Of a DNA stretch of 62,000 nucleotides, positions 23,265 to 34,292 are shown piece by piece. The DNA lies in assembly GCF_963678635.1 (NCBI RefSeq), contig NC_087065.1, positions 14,264,019 through 14,326,018 on the forward strand, read 5' to 3'. The stretch comes from Symsagittifera roscoffensis. Taxonomy: Eukaryota; Xenacoelomorpha; Acoela; Convolutidae. Positions within the stretch are counted from its first letter, which is position 1. The number at the start of each line of letters is the position of its first letter. Below the pieces are notes generated by a model. It was not told the DNA's origin. It made no database searches and saw only the letters and a program-made list of their open reading frames with translations. Position numbers and translations under genes: made by a program.

Positions 23265-24703
23265 CATTCCGCTCTACAATTCTCATTTATGTGGAATTTT
23301 TTTGAATGTAAATTCCCGAACCCATTAAAGCTGCAATCTTATCTGATTTTGATGCAAAAAAAAACTTTTTTATGGCTTCAAGGATTAATTATTTTCAAAG
23401 AAGTTTAAATTGTAACTCTTACGGTCACGGGTCATAAAAGTTACCACCTTTTGATTTCAACGGGAAAATAATGAACTTTTCTGCACGTTGTTTTGTTCGT
23501 TTTTTCTACAAATGTTTAACATTCAGGGTTCAAAATTTTGACAAAAAGTAGATGAACTATTTGAAAACGTTTAACCAGGCCAAAATGTGAGATGTCGTGT
23601 TTTGAAAGCGGAAATTAGCCAGCATATTATGACTATTTTTAGAGGTGTCCTTCCTGTGCAAAAGAACTTACAAACAATATACGGAAATTACATTTCATGA
23701 GCTCAAATTAGTTTTTTGAGAAGCTGACGGGCTTGACTTACCCATTATACTATCTAAAAGTGACAACTAACAGAATTAACAGAGTTACTTGGTTCGGCGT
23801 CGAGAAACCATCATATCTGTTTTCACAACACATAAATAAAAATTTTTTGGGAGCTAATTCCAGTAATCTGGACAAAAACTACACACCAAAAAACTACTAA
23901 TGAAACTCCTGTGATTGGGTTTAGCAGTTTTTTTTTCCAAAACATTTGCTGGAATGGTTCTTTTGTTGACTGAGTTCGATCATTAGCGCAAAATAATTCA
24001 GAAAATTTTTGCCATTTTTCTACGCCAAACTAAGTAATTTGTTAATTATGTTATTTGACATTTTTTGGGTGTAAATTGAGTAAGTCAAGCTCATCAGCTT
24101 CTTAAAAAACTAATTTGAGCCTATAAAATTAATTTCCTAATTTTGTTTGTGAAATTGTTCTCACAGCAAGAACACCTCTAAAACTAGTTATGATACGCCG
24201 GTTAATTTACGCCTTCAGAACAAGTTTTCTTATACTTAGTCCCGGTTAAGCCCTTTCAAATAATTTCATCTACCTTTTGTCAAAGTTTGGACCCTCATCT
24301 TAAATAGTTGCAGAGAAAACGAAAAACGTGAAAAAAAGTTGAAATAAAAATACTTCTACATGTCATAGCTATATAAGCTTTTAAATAAACTACATCTCTA
24401 ATTTATGTTTTTAAGTGAGCAATTAACGTTGGAAAAATATGGGTTGACATTATAACACTTCAACCGCAGGCTTGTTTTTTTAAACACAAATTTAATGTGA
24501 CAGAGACAAAAACAAAAACTAATTCATCGTCAATTCCAGGGCAACTGTTTTGAAATGAAATAAAATTTTTGTTCCAACTTTCTTAACGAAAGTACCACCA
24601 ATATTTTGTGCTTCGGTTGGTTTTTTCTTCTGACAAATTCCGACTCTTTAAATAGCTTTTTTTGACAGATTTTTCTACATAGCATTCAAGATACATAGCA
24701 TTT
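23265..24703. repeat. Hairpin-satellite unit D
   Basis: 1439 bp, very close to unit E, with which it shares variants such as CTGCACGTTG and ACAAATGTTTAACATTC. It has the same inverted-arm architecture as unit C. Confidence 0.85.
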
Positions 24704-26133
24704 CATTCCGTTCTACAATTCTCATTTATGTGGGATTTTTTTGAATGTAAATTCCCGAACCCATTAAAGCTGCAATCTTATCTGATTTTGATGCAAAAAT
24801 AAACTTTTTTATGGCTTCAAGGATTAATTATTTTCAAAGAAGTTTAAATTGTAACTCTTACGGTCACGGGTCATAAAAGTTACCACCTTTTGATTTCAAC
24901 GGGAAAATAATGAACTTTTCTGCACGTTGTTTTGTTCGTTTTTTCTACAAATGTTTAACATTCAGGGTTCAAAATTTTGACAAAAAGTAGATGAACTATT
25001 TGAAAACGTTTAACCAGGCCAAAATGTGAGATGTCGTGTTTTGAAAGCGGAAATTAGCCAGCATATTATGACTAGTTTTAGAGGTGTCATTCCTGTGCAA
25101 AATAACTTACAAACAATATACGGAAATTACATTTCATGAGCTCAAATTAGTTTTTTGAGAAGCTGACGGGCTTGACTTACCCATTATACTATCTAAAAGT
25201 GACAACTAACAGAATTAACAGAGTTACTTGGTTCGGCGTCGAGAAACCATCATATCTGTTTTCACAACACATAAATAAAAATTTTTTGGGAGCTAATTCC
25301 AAAAATCTGGACAAAAACTACACACCAAAAAACTACTAATGAAACTCCTGTGATTGGGTTTAGCAGTTTTTTTTTTCCAAAACATTTGCTGGAATGGTTC
25401 TTTTGTTGACTGAGTTCGATCATTAGCGCAAAATAATTCAGAAAATTTTTGCCATTTTTCTACGCCAAACTAAGTAATTTGTTAATTATGTTATTTGACA
25501 TTTTTTGGGTGTAAATTGAGTAAGTCAAGCTCATCAGCTTCTTAAAAAACTAATTTGAGCCTATAAAATTAATTTCCTAATTTTGTTTGTGAAATTGTTC
25601 TCACAGCAAGAACACCTCTAAAACTAGTTATGATATGCCGGTTAATTTACGCCTTCAGAACAATTTTTCTTATAATTAGTCCCGGTTAAGCCCTTTCAAA
25701 TAATTTCATGCAGCTTTTGTCAAAGTTTGGACCCTCATCTCAAATAGTTGCAGAGAAAACGAAAAACATGAAGAAAAAGTTGAAATCAAAATACTTCTAC
25801 ATGTCATAGCTATATAAGCTTTTAAATAAACTAAATCTCTAATTTATGTTTTTAAGTGAGCAATTAACGTTGAAAAAATATGGGTTGACATTATAACACT
25901 TCAACCACAGGCTTGTTTTTCTAAACACAAATTTATGTGACAGAGACAAAAACAAAAACTAATTCATCGTTGATTCCAGGGCAACTGTTTTGAAATGAAA
26001 TAAAATTTTTGTTCCAACTTTCTTAACGAAAGTACCACCAATATTTTGTGCTTCGGTTGGTTTTTTTTCTTTTGACAAATTCCGACTCTTTAAATAGCTG
26101 TTTTTGACAGATTTTTCTACTTAGCATTCAAGA
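24704..26133. repeat. Hairpin-satellite unit E (last unit)
   Basis: About 1430 bp. It matches unit D closely until the array ends in the 'gcattcaaga' tail string at about 26133, where unique sequence begins. Same inverted-arm architecture. Confidence 0.85.
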
Positions 26134-28213
26134 GGTATTAATGTCTTGAGCATAAAATTCAAAAAAAAATTACCTGCGAAAATTTTTTGTAAAGTTATGA
26201 GGGTTTAAAGGTTACCATTTTGACCCATTTGGGAACACGCGCGATATATTTTCGGCAATTAACGCGTAAATGGAGATTTAATCCGTCTTTGAAATCGTTT
26301 CAAATTGGTTGAAGGAAGCTTATGAGGCATAACCGATTTATTACCAGGAGCGAAATTTATCACTTTATGTTTTATATGGCGTGTGGGGGAATGATTTTCA
26401 CAAAAGTTTCAAAAATAAAAAAAAATGTATATTTTTAATATATATTACAATTAATTTTTCATGTTTTTACTGCTCCATAGACTCTATGAGACAGTCATAA
26501 CAATCAGGATTTCGCCCCGATACGAGCAATTTTGTTTTGTTTTGTTCAAATTAACACATAAAGAATGGCCAAAAAGATAAGAAAAATCGTACCAACCGAG
26601 AATACAAACAAAGCCTCAAAAACTCAGGCCAGTTGATAGGAGTGATGTACCGTTTAAATTATAACCTCTTATCTCAACACAGTTAGAAGAAAAAACACCA
26701 ACTTTGAGAATGGTCCCAGAATTGTGTTTGAAATAGGGAATATTATTGATCCGACTTTCGTAAGGAAAGAAATGGAAAATTTGTGCTCGGGATTTTTTAT
26801 GCAGACAGCTTTTGATTTTTTAATTAGCCATTTTTGACGGAATTCTATAAAATTATTCTAAAGCTATAGTTGTCCTGAGCCTAAGTTAAAATCATTGCAT
26901 GCTTTTTCAGATCGTATGAGCTATATCCACCAAAAAAAGAACACACCTCGCATCAGGGCGAAACTTAGATTTTTTCGACTGTCTCTGGAGGTCAATCTAG
27001 CAGTATTTATTTCGAAACTTCATCACTGTAGATGCAATGTGAAGTACAAAATGATATATTTTGCATATTGCGAAATTTTTAATACGCATAGCAGCTTGCC
27101 TCAATTCAATTTGAAACAATTTCTAAGACAGTTTTAATCTCCGCTCACGCGTTATTAGCTCGAAAAAAAATTTCTGAGATATAGACCCTCAGTGCTAGTT
27201 TTTTTCACTCTGGGTGAACTTCTCTGTTTCATTTTATATCTTTTTAATTTTTTGTCGAAAACATCACGTTCTTTTTAAGTCAGGAGAAACTATTTTTATA
27301 TGCCATCTTTTTGAAATAAAACAAGAGTACCAGTTGCTGTGCAAGTATCAAAATTTTCAACCATATTCATGAAACTACAATAATCAGATAACTTTGAAAT
27401 GGTGTTCTTGCGCGTGATATAGAAGTAAGTCGAACAAAAGTAAAAATGTTTTCGTGTACTTCCAAAAAATAGATGTTGGATATTTTTTGATTTTGTTGTA
27501 CTGAAACGGGGTAAGATGTATTTTTTCAAGTTTTGGATTTCGCCCGAAATGTTAGTTGTTTCTCTGCTAAAAATGTTTTTTTTCCTTTTTGTTTTCTCAC
27601 GAAAAGTAGCGACTCCCTGCTTCTGCAGGAAAAGTTTTTGCGGCTGGAGTTTTCGAGTGACGCTTTTATCTCAACATTGAAAAGTGGTTTTCAGGAAGTC
27701 AGAAGTTCAAAAACTAGACTTTCAGAAATCCATAAATTTTTTCTGCAAAAAGTAGATCGTGGCAAAACCGATTTTCTTGATTGAAAATTTAAGCAGAGAA
27801 GATCCCAACACCGAGTTTCTCGATTGAACTCCCAAAATCTGGTTTCTCGATTGAATTGGCAGGATAGTTTTCAAAAAAAAAGTATAAAAAAAATCCAAAA
27901 AACAGTCAACGTTAGAAAAAAAATTTGACGTTAGAAAAAATGAGCAGCCAATTTTAGTTTTAGTTTTCAATGTACCAAGTCCCCCTCACCCTCAAAATCA
28001 ACAACAATTACATTAAAATTCTTTTTTACACGTCAAAAAACGCAATATGAGGCCATTTACCCAATAAATCTCAGTCAAATTTGTCAAGCGGAACAAAAGG
28101 AACAGAAAAAAAAACATAAATGCCAGAATATAACTTTTGTTGTCTTAAGTAACTGTAAATTCTAAAAACTTTTTAGCATTTTGTGCTCTCCGGAGTGAAG
28201 AGTTTTAGTTATG
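26134..28213. other. No gene recognised; one diverged copy of the satellite tail
   Basis: AT-rich sequence with short open frames only. The segment 26740-26895 resembles the last part of unit E and its flank (about 26005-26160): ACTTTC(G/T)TAA.GAAAG, TTTGTGCT(C/T)GG, CATTTTTGACGG/TTTTTGACAG, and GTC(C/T)TGAGC in the same order. A small direct repeat 'tttctcgattgaa' lies near 27815-27860. Confidence 0.5.
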
Positions 28214-28429
28214 TGTTGTATAGAGTAATTTAGTTCATTTCGGAAGCTGTCAATCAAATGTTCACTCTCGGTGCTAGACTAATTGATTAGCAGGTGTTTG
28301 TCCTTGGAACAGTCTGTCACCCTTGGATTGTGTTCTCAACCACTCTCTATGCTAACTTTGTAAGATTAAGTTGACTATCTCTTGTATCGGAATTAACAAT
28401 TAGACGACTATTGTTTTACCTTTTCAACA
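28214..28429 (+). repeat. Ty3 element 1, 5' LTR
   Basis: Begins TGTTGTATAGAG and ends TTTTCAACA. Identical to 34077-34292 over all 216 bases by eye. The LTR starts TG and ends CA as usual. Confidence 0.9.
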
Positions 28430-28920
28430 TGGCGCAGCCAGCAGTCTCAGGCGGGGGAAAGAATCCACTGGACATCACGGGATTTTGGCCAGCGAAATGC
28501 ACGGAACCGCCAATGATGTGGGAATTTTGGATTAACAGATTCCAATGGGGAATGGTCGCCAAGCACTCACTAAACCCGAAGAACTTCTACTACGCCGACA
28601 CTCTCTCAGCTGCTCAAGTTACTGCCTTGCCCGAGGAAGTAGATGGAAAAAATCGACTGGAATCGGAACAAGTACTGATTTCGAATCTGTATTTGTGTCT
28701 GGGGGAAAAAGGGCAGGACGAATTTCACAAAAGACGACCGCATCTGGATCTCTCTGCAATTCGTTACCCACGAATATTAGACGCACTGGAAACGGAATTC
28801 AAGAAAGAAAGAAATGAGACATATGAGACATACCAACTTCTTTCCCGTAAGCAGTTTATCAATGAAAGTTTGGAGCAATTCCGATCCGTACTCAGCGGAT
28901 TGGCGGCGCGGTGCAACTGA
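28429..28920 (+). pseudogene. Ty3 element 1 gag, N-terminal part (163 aa)
   Basis: The frame starts at the ATG across the LTR/PBS junction. It covers a Ty3-type capsid region (MMWEFWINRF near the start; YETYQLLSRKQ and EQFRSVLSGLAARC near the end). It stops at TGA 28918-28920. By comparison with element 2, several dozen residues normally follow SGLAARC (an EEWIRDVF-like region) before the nucleocapsid. Here a deletion joins this point to the next part out of frame. Confidence 0.8.
28430..28444 (+). promoter_or_regulatory. Ty3 element 1 primer-binding site, overlapping the gag start codon
   Basis: TGGCGCAGCCAGCAG follows the LTR without spacer. It resembles the tRNA-Ser-type PBS TGGCGCAGTCGGCAG of other elements but is not identical, so the tRNA is uncertain. 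The gag ATG is formed by the last base of the LTR plus the first two of the PBS. Confidence 0.65.
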
Positions 28921-29467
28921 GGAAGTGTACCGGATAGCTCTCTCGTACGAGAGGGGAAACAAGTATGCATCATTATATGTTGCCACGGGATCAATGGGGG
29001 CCCAAGGATCGACATTAGGAGGCGGAGGAATCCAAATAAAAGCGGAACCAGTCGGAATATTTCGTGGAGGTTATCGGAACAATCGCGCAAGGGGCCGGGG
29101 CTCTTACCAAGGGCGAGGATCGAATCGGGGTAGAAGTTTTCCCAATAACAATAAATGCTATAACTGCGATCAACAAGACTTCACCAGGGAACATTTGGAG
29201 AGATGCCCAGCAAAAGGCGTTACATGTAAATTTTGCCACAAAATTGGACATTTCGAACGTACCTGTAGGGGGAAGCGTGGAAACCAGCGAGGACATGGAG
29301 CCGTGGAATTGATACGGGAGAATGCTGACGATGATCATCTGGAAAACTTGGGGGATAAAGAAGCGTCACAACATGTGCAAGTTCCATTGAATGGGTCAAA
29401 AGGAATCCAGTGGTGCACTCGTGGGACTCGAGCAGTTCAGACGGGGACTATATGGTCATGGCAATAA
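28915..29467 (+). pseudogene. Ty3 element 1 gag, nucleocapsid part
   Basis: It continues gag in another frame. An Arg/Gly-rich stretch (GGYRNNRARGRGSYQGRG) precedes a non-standard Cys/His motif (CYNC...HLERC) and a standard CX2CX4HX4C knuckle (CKFCHKIGHFERTC). It binds element RNA in intact relatives. Confidence 0.8.
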
Positions 29468-29469
29468 AA

Positions 29470-29823
29470 CATAAAAGAGTTACAGAACTGAAAGTTGCTG
29501 GGGCACAATTACCAATTAAAGTCAATGGGAAACCCACTCGAGTGTGGATTGATAGCGGGTCTCCAATTTCGATCTTCACCATTGGGGAATTGAGGAAGAC
29601 TTTGGGAACGTCAGGAGTAAAATTGGATAACCTTACGGAGGAAGATAATGCTTTTCGGGATTATGGAAACAATCCGCTACAGATGATTGGAACAATGGCG
29701 GTAACAATACAATCAAACGGCTGGAAGATTCACGCGAGGATAAAAGTAATCGGAGGAAACCGACAATCAAAAATTGGAAGAGATCTGATGCCCCAATGCA
29801 ACAATCACCAGGGGAACAGATAA
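29470..29823 (+). pseudogene. Ty3 element 1 protease fragment
   Basis: The aspartic protease active site is DSG in VWIDSGSPISIF (D at about 29550). It ends at a stop, TAA 29821-29823, before RT. Confidence 0.75.
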
Positions 29824-29829
29824 TGTCCA

Positions 29830-30114
29830 TTGAAGAAGGCAACCAGGACGCACTGGAACCGGAGGTGGAGTTGGATTCATGGCAAACCTATTTCAGTAAG
29901 CAGTTTTCAAACTTTTTTTAGCAGGGTAGGGAAAATAAGAAACTACAAAGTACAAGCTGAATTTTTTGAAAACCTCGTCCCAGTACAACAGAAGGGGCGT
30001 CGAGTTCCGATTTCGTTGCAAGAAAAAGTAGACGCTGAAATTGATAAACTATTGCAACAGGGCCATATCGAAAAACTAACAGAATGTCGGAAAAACCTTT
30101 TGTGTCCCCGATAG
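29830..30114 (+). pseudogene. Ty3 element 1 RT N-terminal fragment
   Basis: The pre-RT segment contains PVQQKGRRVPISLQEKVDAEIDKLL, shortened here to its key part GRRVP, which is the usual Ty3 RT lead-in. A one-base shift in the AAAAACC run near 30090 ends the frame at 30114. The correct frame then runs to a TAA at about 30197-30199 just before MPNIEEL. Confidence 0.75.
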
Positions 30115-30199
30115 TAATAACAGTAAAAAAGGATGGGTCTGTGAAGTTAGCACTCGAGTCGAGGGAATTAAATAAACAAGTGCATAAGAATAAATATTA

Positions 30200-30723
30200 A
30201 ATGCCGAATATCGAGGAACTAATGGACACAGTTGGGCAAACGATTAGTGAAAAAAAAACAGGGAGACATATATTTCACAACAATGGACTTAACATACGCA
30301 TATGGCCAACTGCCATTAAATGCTGAAATGAGCGTACAGTGCAATTTTTCTCTCAATGGAGGCCGCTCGACGGGTACGTACCGGTTCAAGACCGGATTCT
30401 ATGGTCTAACTACTATGCCCGCGGAATTCCAACGTGATATGGATTGCATCCTCGCCGAATACCCGCAGGAGCACGCGTTCATCGACGATATTTTGGTTGT
30501 AACCAAGGGAATTGCGATAGACCACATAGCGACGGTAGAGAAAATTTTAAAGAAACTGGATCGTGAAAAAATGTCCCTAAAATTAACAAAATGTAAATTC
30601 GCCCAACGGGAATGCGAATGGCTCGGCCATAAAATAACCCCAACGGGAATCACTCCATTGGTTAGGAAAACAGAACCAATAGAGGCGCTAACGCCTCCGC
30701 GGACTTTGTCGCAACTAAAATAG
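30200..30723 (+). pseudogene. Ty3 element 1 RT core
   Basis: Contains MPNIEELMD, DLTYAYGQLPL, FKTGFYGLTTMP and the catalytic FIDDIL (about 30477-30494; the first position is F instead of the common Y). It ends at an in-frame TAG (30721-30723) exactly where FVGSIH continues in the same frame. Confidence 0.8.
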
Positions 30724-31330
30724 TTCGTGGGGTCAATCCACAGCCTACATAAATATCTACCGGCATTGGTCGAATTATCTGCGCCGCTGCGACCCCTACT
30801 AAGCAAAAATAATGAATACATTTGGACACCTGAATTCCAGAACGCGTTCAAAAATCTGAAGAAACAAGTTTCGAACATTGTTGAACTACGACATTTTGAT
30901 ATTCACAAGGACATTCGAATAATGTGCGATGCAAGCCATAACGGGCTCGGCGCGGTGTTGGAACAGTTAGGACCAGAAGGGTGGCGCCCTATTTCGTTCG
31001 CATCGCGATATCTTAACGAAGCGGAAAAGAAATATTCAACAAACGAATTGGAGATGTTAGCAGTTGTGTGGGGGGCTGAATATTTCAGAAATTACATTCT
31101 GGGCCGAGGTTTTTTTGATCGCGTCCGACCATAAAGCCATGATATCCCTTTTGAATGGTAATAATAAGAAAACTAAAACGATGTTTAGCCGTTTAACGCG
31201 CTGGTTAGATCGACTAATTCCCTTTGATTTTCGAATTGAACATAAACCAGGGGCTAAAATTGGATTGGCGGACTACTTATCACGTCATCCAAGTAGAGAA
31301 GCGACGCCAATTAGTACGTATGATAATATG
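30724..31330 (+). pseudogene. Ty3 element 1 RT connection and RNase H
   Basis: IMCDASHNGLGAVLEQ with the first RNase H Asp, YSTNELEMLAVVWG with the Glu, then a frame change in the T-run near 31110. ASDHKAMISLL and GLADYLSRHPS follow in the new frame (to about 31290). Confidence 0.8.
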
Positions 31331-31906
31331 TTTACGGTGGCAAAGATCAACCTAATTCGCACTGCGCTTGGCTTTAATACATCCAAGGGACACAGTAAAT
31401 CCAAGGGACCAATTTGTACAGCGGAAAGTAAGCAATCTATAAATAGACTGGAAGTTTCGTCACGAAATGACTCGGTAGAGGGCGGAAAAACATGTAAGCG
31501 GAAATCAACCAATCAGATTCACACACGTAATTTGAGCCGATGGCTACGCGAAATACGCACTGGATTAGTTGGGGCTATTATTAAATCAGAACACAGTTGT
31601 TCAAAATTATCAAAATCCAATTCTCAAATTTCAGCATCAAATACCAAAATGGATCGAAGCATGCGTAAATGGCCGAAATTCCTTCAACAACATCCAAGTT
31701 TGAATCGTAGTAGCGACGAAATGGAAGAATTGCCCCCAAATGTATCACTAGAAGCCGTTACCAAAGAAACAAGATCAATTCGCACTAACACAACTCTCTC
31801 GTTACCCTCGGCATTCAAAGGAGAAACAGTACCACCAGTGGACCCGAATCTAATATGTATGTCAATTATCCCTCGGAATTGCAAAATCGTAAATAAAGTT
31901 ACTTGA
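31331..31906 (+). pseudogene. Ty3 element 1 spacer between RNase H and integrase
   Basis: The frame runs on open from RNase H for about 190 residues without a recognised domain. It is Ser/Thr/Lys rich. Element 2 has a similar spacer (about 46740-47260), so it belongs to this lineage. Confidence 0.5.
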
Positions 31907-32065
31907 TTACCTGATCTATTTAATCTAAAAATCATAGAATCGAATTATGTATCTGACCCCCAACTGAGCGCTATTCGCGACCTTATTGTTACACAAGATC
32001 CTGAAATCCATGAAAAAATCACTGAAATAAACCGCTATTATGGTCAATTCGTTAATGACTTTTCG

Positions 32066-32851
32066 GTGAAGGAAAATGTAGTCTGGATGGATGAAAAATT
32101 AGTAATTCCAATTAACCTTCAATCAGCGATTAATAACCGAATCCATGCGTATCACCACGGGAAATCAAATATGTTCGAGGCAGTGAAAGATGTTTGGTAC
32201 CCTTATATTTACCGCTCAATAGCTTCCATTGCCGAAGGGTGCCCCGAATGTACCGCAGCCGGTAAGAATTTGAAAACGATAATAAAGAAAAACCAACTTG
32301 GAACTGTACCGGAACCAAGAGAACCAAATGAATCAGTCCAATCAGATTTTTGGGGCCCCATCAATTACTTAAATGAATCCCGCAAAAATGTATTAGTGGC
32401 AGTAGATAGATTTTCTCGTTGGCCATCGGCAATGGTATGTGGAAATAATCGGTCAGATAAAATACTGAAATTCTTGAAGATCTATATAAAAAACCATGGG
32501 GTGCCAGGGAAAATTCACGTTAATCAGGGAACTAGTTTCCTGTCAAACGAGATTAAAGCTTTTTGTAATAGGGAGGGCATTGAAATTATTAAATCACCAG
32601 TAAACGACCATCGAGCAACGGGGTGCGTCGAGCGTACCATTGGCAGTCTGAAAAATTCGATCCTTACCTTCGCTCAAGAAAAGAATCCCGAACCATTGGA
32701 GAAAATGGTTGAACTGGCCCTTGGTGCTCTCAGATTCTCGAAAAATTTAACTCTAAAAATCTCGCCTTTCGAAGCTCACCATGGTAGAGAAGCGAACACA
32801 CTTTTACGGAAAAGCCATCTCTTCAAAATCTGGATTGGTCACGGGTTATAA
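32066..32851 (+). pseudogene. Ty3 element 1 integrase, second catalytic Asp replaced by Asn
   Basis: The HHCC zinc region (HAYHHGKSN ... CPECTAAGK) is followed by the core: first Asp in SDFWGP, then HVNQGTSF where Ty3 integrases have DxG, so the second Asp is Asn (codon 32522-32524), and Glu present in CVERTIGSLK. DNA joining should be abolished. The frame is lost near 32850, and the tail continues in another frame. Confidence 0.85.
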
Positions 32852-32898
32852 CAACGAAAAATGCTTGTTTAGATGCCACCGATCCAAATGCGCAAGAC

Positions 32899-33795
32899 AT
32901 GCCCCATCCAGCCCATACAAACTGGAGTGTAAGATCAGACATCGCATACGATATCAAAAACAGGACCCATTCAAGACGTCTTACAGAGGACCAATCCGCC
33001 AAACAACACGACGAACCGTCGCTACTTAAAAGTACAAACCCCATTGGACAACCGGGACCATCTGGATTGTTGTTCCAGCGAACTGGGAACCGAAACCTAA
33101 AAAGGTATAAACAACTCCACTCTAAAGTAAGATCCGAGAGTACACATACACTAACTTTTGATAATGGGGTTGTGCTTAGGAAATCGGGAGTGGCCACAAA
33201 GCCCAAACCAAAGAAATTGAAAGTTGCAGCTAAATCCGTATTACCGGTACCCTCGAGTGAAGTAAACAAGCCAGCAACTCAACCAGTGTTACCACCGCTA
33301 ACTCCGCCAGCAGTTAAAGACCGTTTAACAAAACGACTTGCGGAAAAACAACGGGGAAGAATCGGGCGAAGATTAGAAAGTAGTGGCTCGGAATCGCAAG
33401 ACTTGCCGATTATCTCGGTAAAACGGACAAAGCAGTCATTAACTAAAAAGAAGCAGTCATTAACTACCACCCCCGATGAACCTATAGAGCGATCAGCAAC
33501 AGCAATAACAGAAGTCGATGTTGGAAGTGACCAGGACACCATTCCGGCACGGGGCGGTGAGTTGGATCATCATCATCCAAGGGACCAAGGAACGTCCAAT
33601 CCAGGGGACCAGTCGAAGTCTACCAATAGTAAGAAGAAGGGAGCCTCATCAAAGAAAGCCAGGCTGGTTTCATACAGCAGCCAGGGTGATAGCCAGGACG
33701 AGACCTCATCCACGACGTCTAGAAGAAGCGGGCGCAAGAGAACTGCGGTCACCAAAATGGGGGGAGTAATGATTGATTTCATCAATCAAAATTAG
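32899..33795 (+). pseudogene. Ty3 element 1 post-integrase tail
   Basis: A 298-residue open frame, Lys/Ser/Thr/Pro rich. It includes THTLTFDNGVVLRKSG, which has a counterpart in element 2 (HTVTLDNGHVIGKSD), suggesting a conserved module following integrase. The remainder is low complexity and basic, ending VMIDFINQN. I do not recognise a domain; it is not an envelope-type membrane protein. Confidence 0.6.
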
Positions 33796-34076
33796 GAGGG
33801 AAACAAGTGACCAACATCAACAAATCATAAAACTTTCGTTCAAACTGTTCTAACCCAGGGAGAGGGGAAGTCATTAGTAACCCAAAACTCAATTGGTATC
33901 GCTGCTCAGTGATCGTTTTTAGTTGTTAAAAGTTTCGTCATTATAAGGTCTAAATTTGTATCCAAACATGAAGCTAGTCAGTCTTTTCAATCATTCATGA
34001 TCAATCGTTTCAGTCATTTAAAATCAACAGGTGAAATCATTTCTATTCAACTAAAGTTTCATTATCGAAGGGGAAG

Positions 34077-34292
34077 TGTTGTATAGAGTAATTTAGTTCA
34101 TTTCGGAAGCTGTCAATCAAATGTTCACTCTCGGTGCTAGACTAATTGATTAGCAGGTGTTTGTCCTTGGAACAGTCTGTCACCCTTGGATTGTGTTCTC
34201 AACCACTCTCTATGCTAACTTTGTAAGATTAAGTTGACTATCTCTTGTATCGGAATTAACAATTAGACGACTATTGTTTTACCTTTTCAACA
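34077..34292 (+). repeat. Ty3 element 1, shared middle LTR
   Basis: 216 bp, identical to the 5' LTR by eye, and preceded by the polypurine tract AAGGGGAAG. It is both the 3' LTR of element 1 and the 5' LTR of the partial second copy, because a PBS and gag follow it directly. Confidence 0.9.

Larger units (their letters stand above)
28214..34292 (+). mobile_element. Ty3-type LTR retrotransposon, element 1 (6.08 kb)
   Basis: Two 216-bp LTRs that I read as identical flank a gag-protease-RT-RNase H-integrase interior in the Ty3 (Metaviridae) order, with a long charged tail after integrase. The PBS starts right after the LTR (TGGCGCAGCC) and a polypurine tract AAGGGGAAG sits at 34068-34076. Many frameshifts and stops break pol, and the second Asp of the integrase triad is Asn. 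A partial second interior follows the 3' LTR directly, so this is the left part of a tandem arrangement. Confidence 0.9.

Noticed and set aside
18791-26133. CRISPR-like or origin-type array
   Set aside because: The units are 1.44 kb long, nearly continuous and without variable spacers. The context is animal-like nuclear DNA with introns and LTR elements.
30112-30199. Codon reassignment (TAA read as Gln or Tyr) to explain stops in the retroelements
   Set aside because: The carrier and RS-rich genes end with ordinary TGA and TAA codons, and the elements also carry frameshifts, so simple decay explains the stops.
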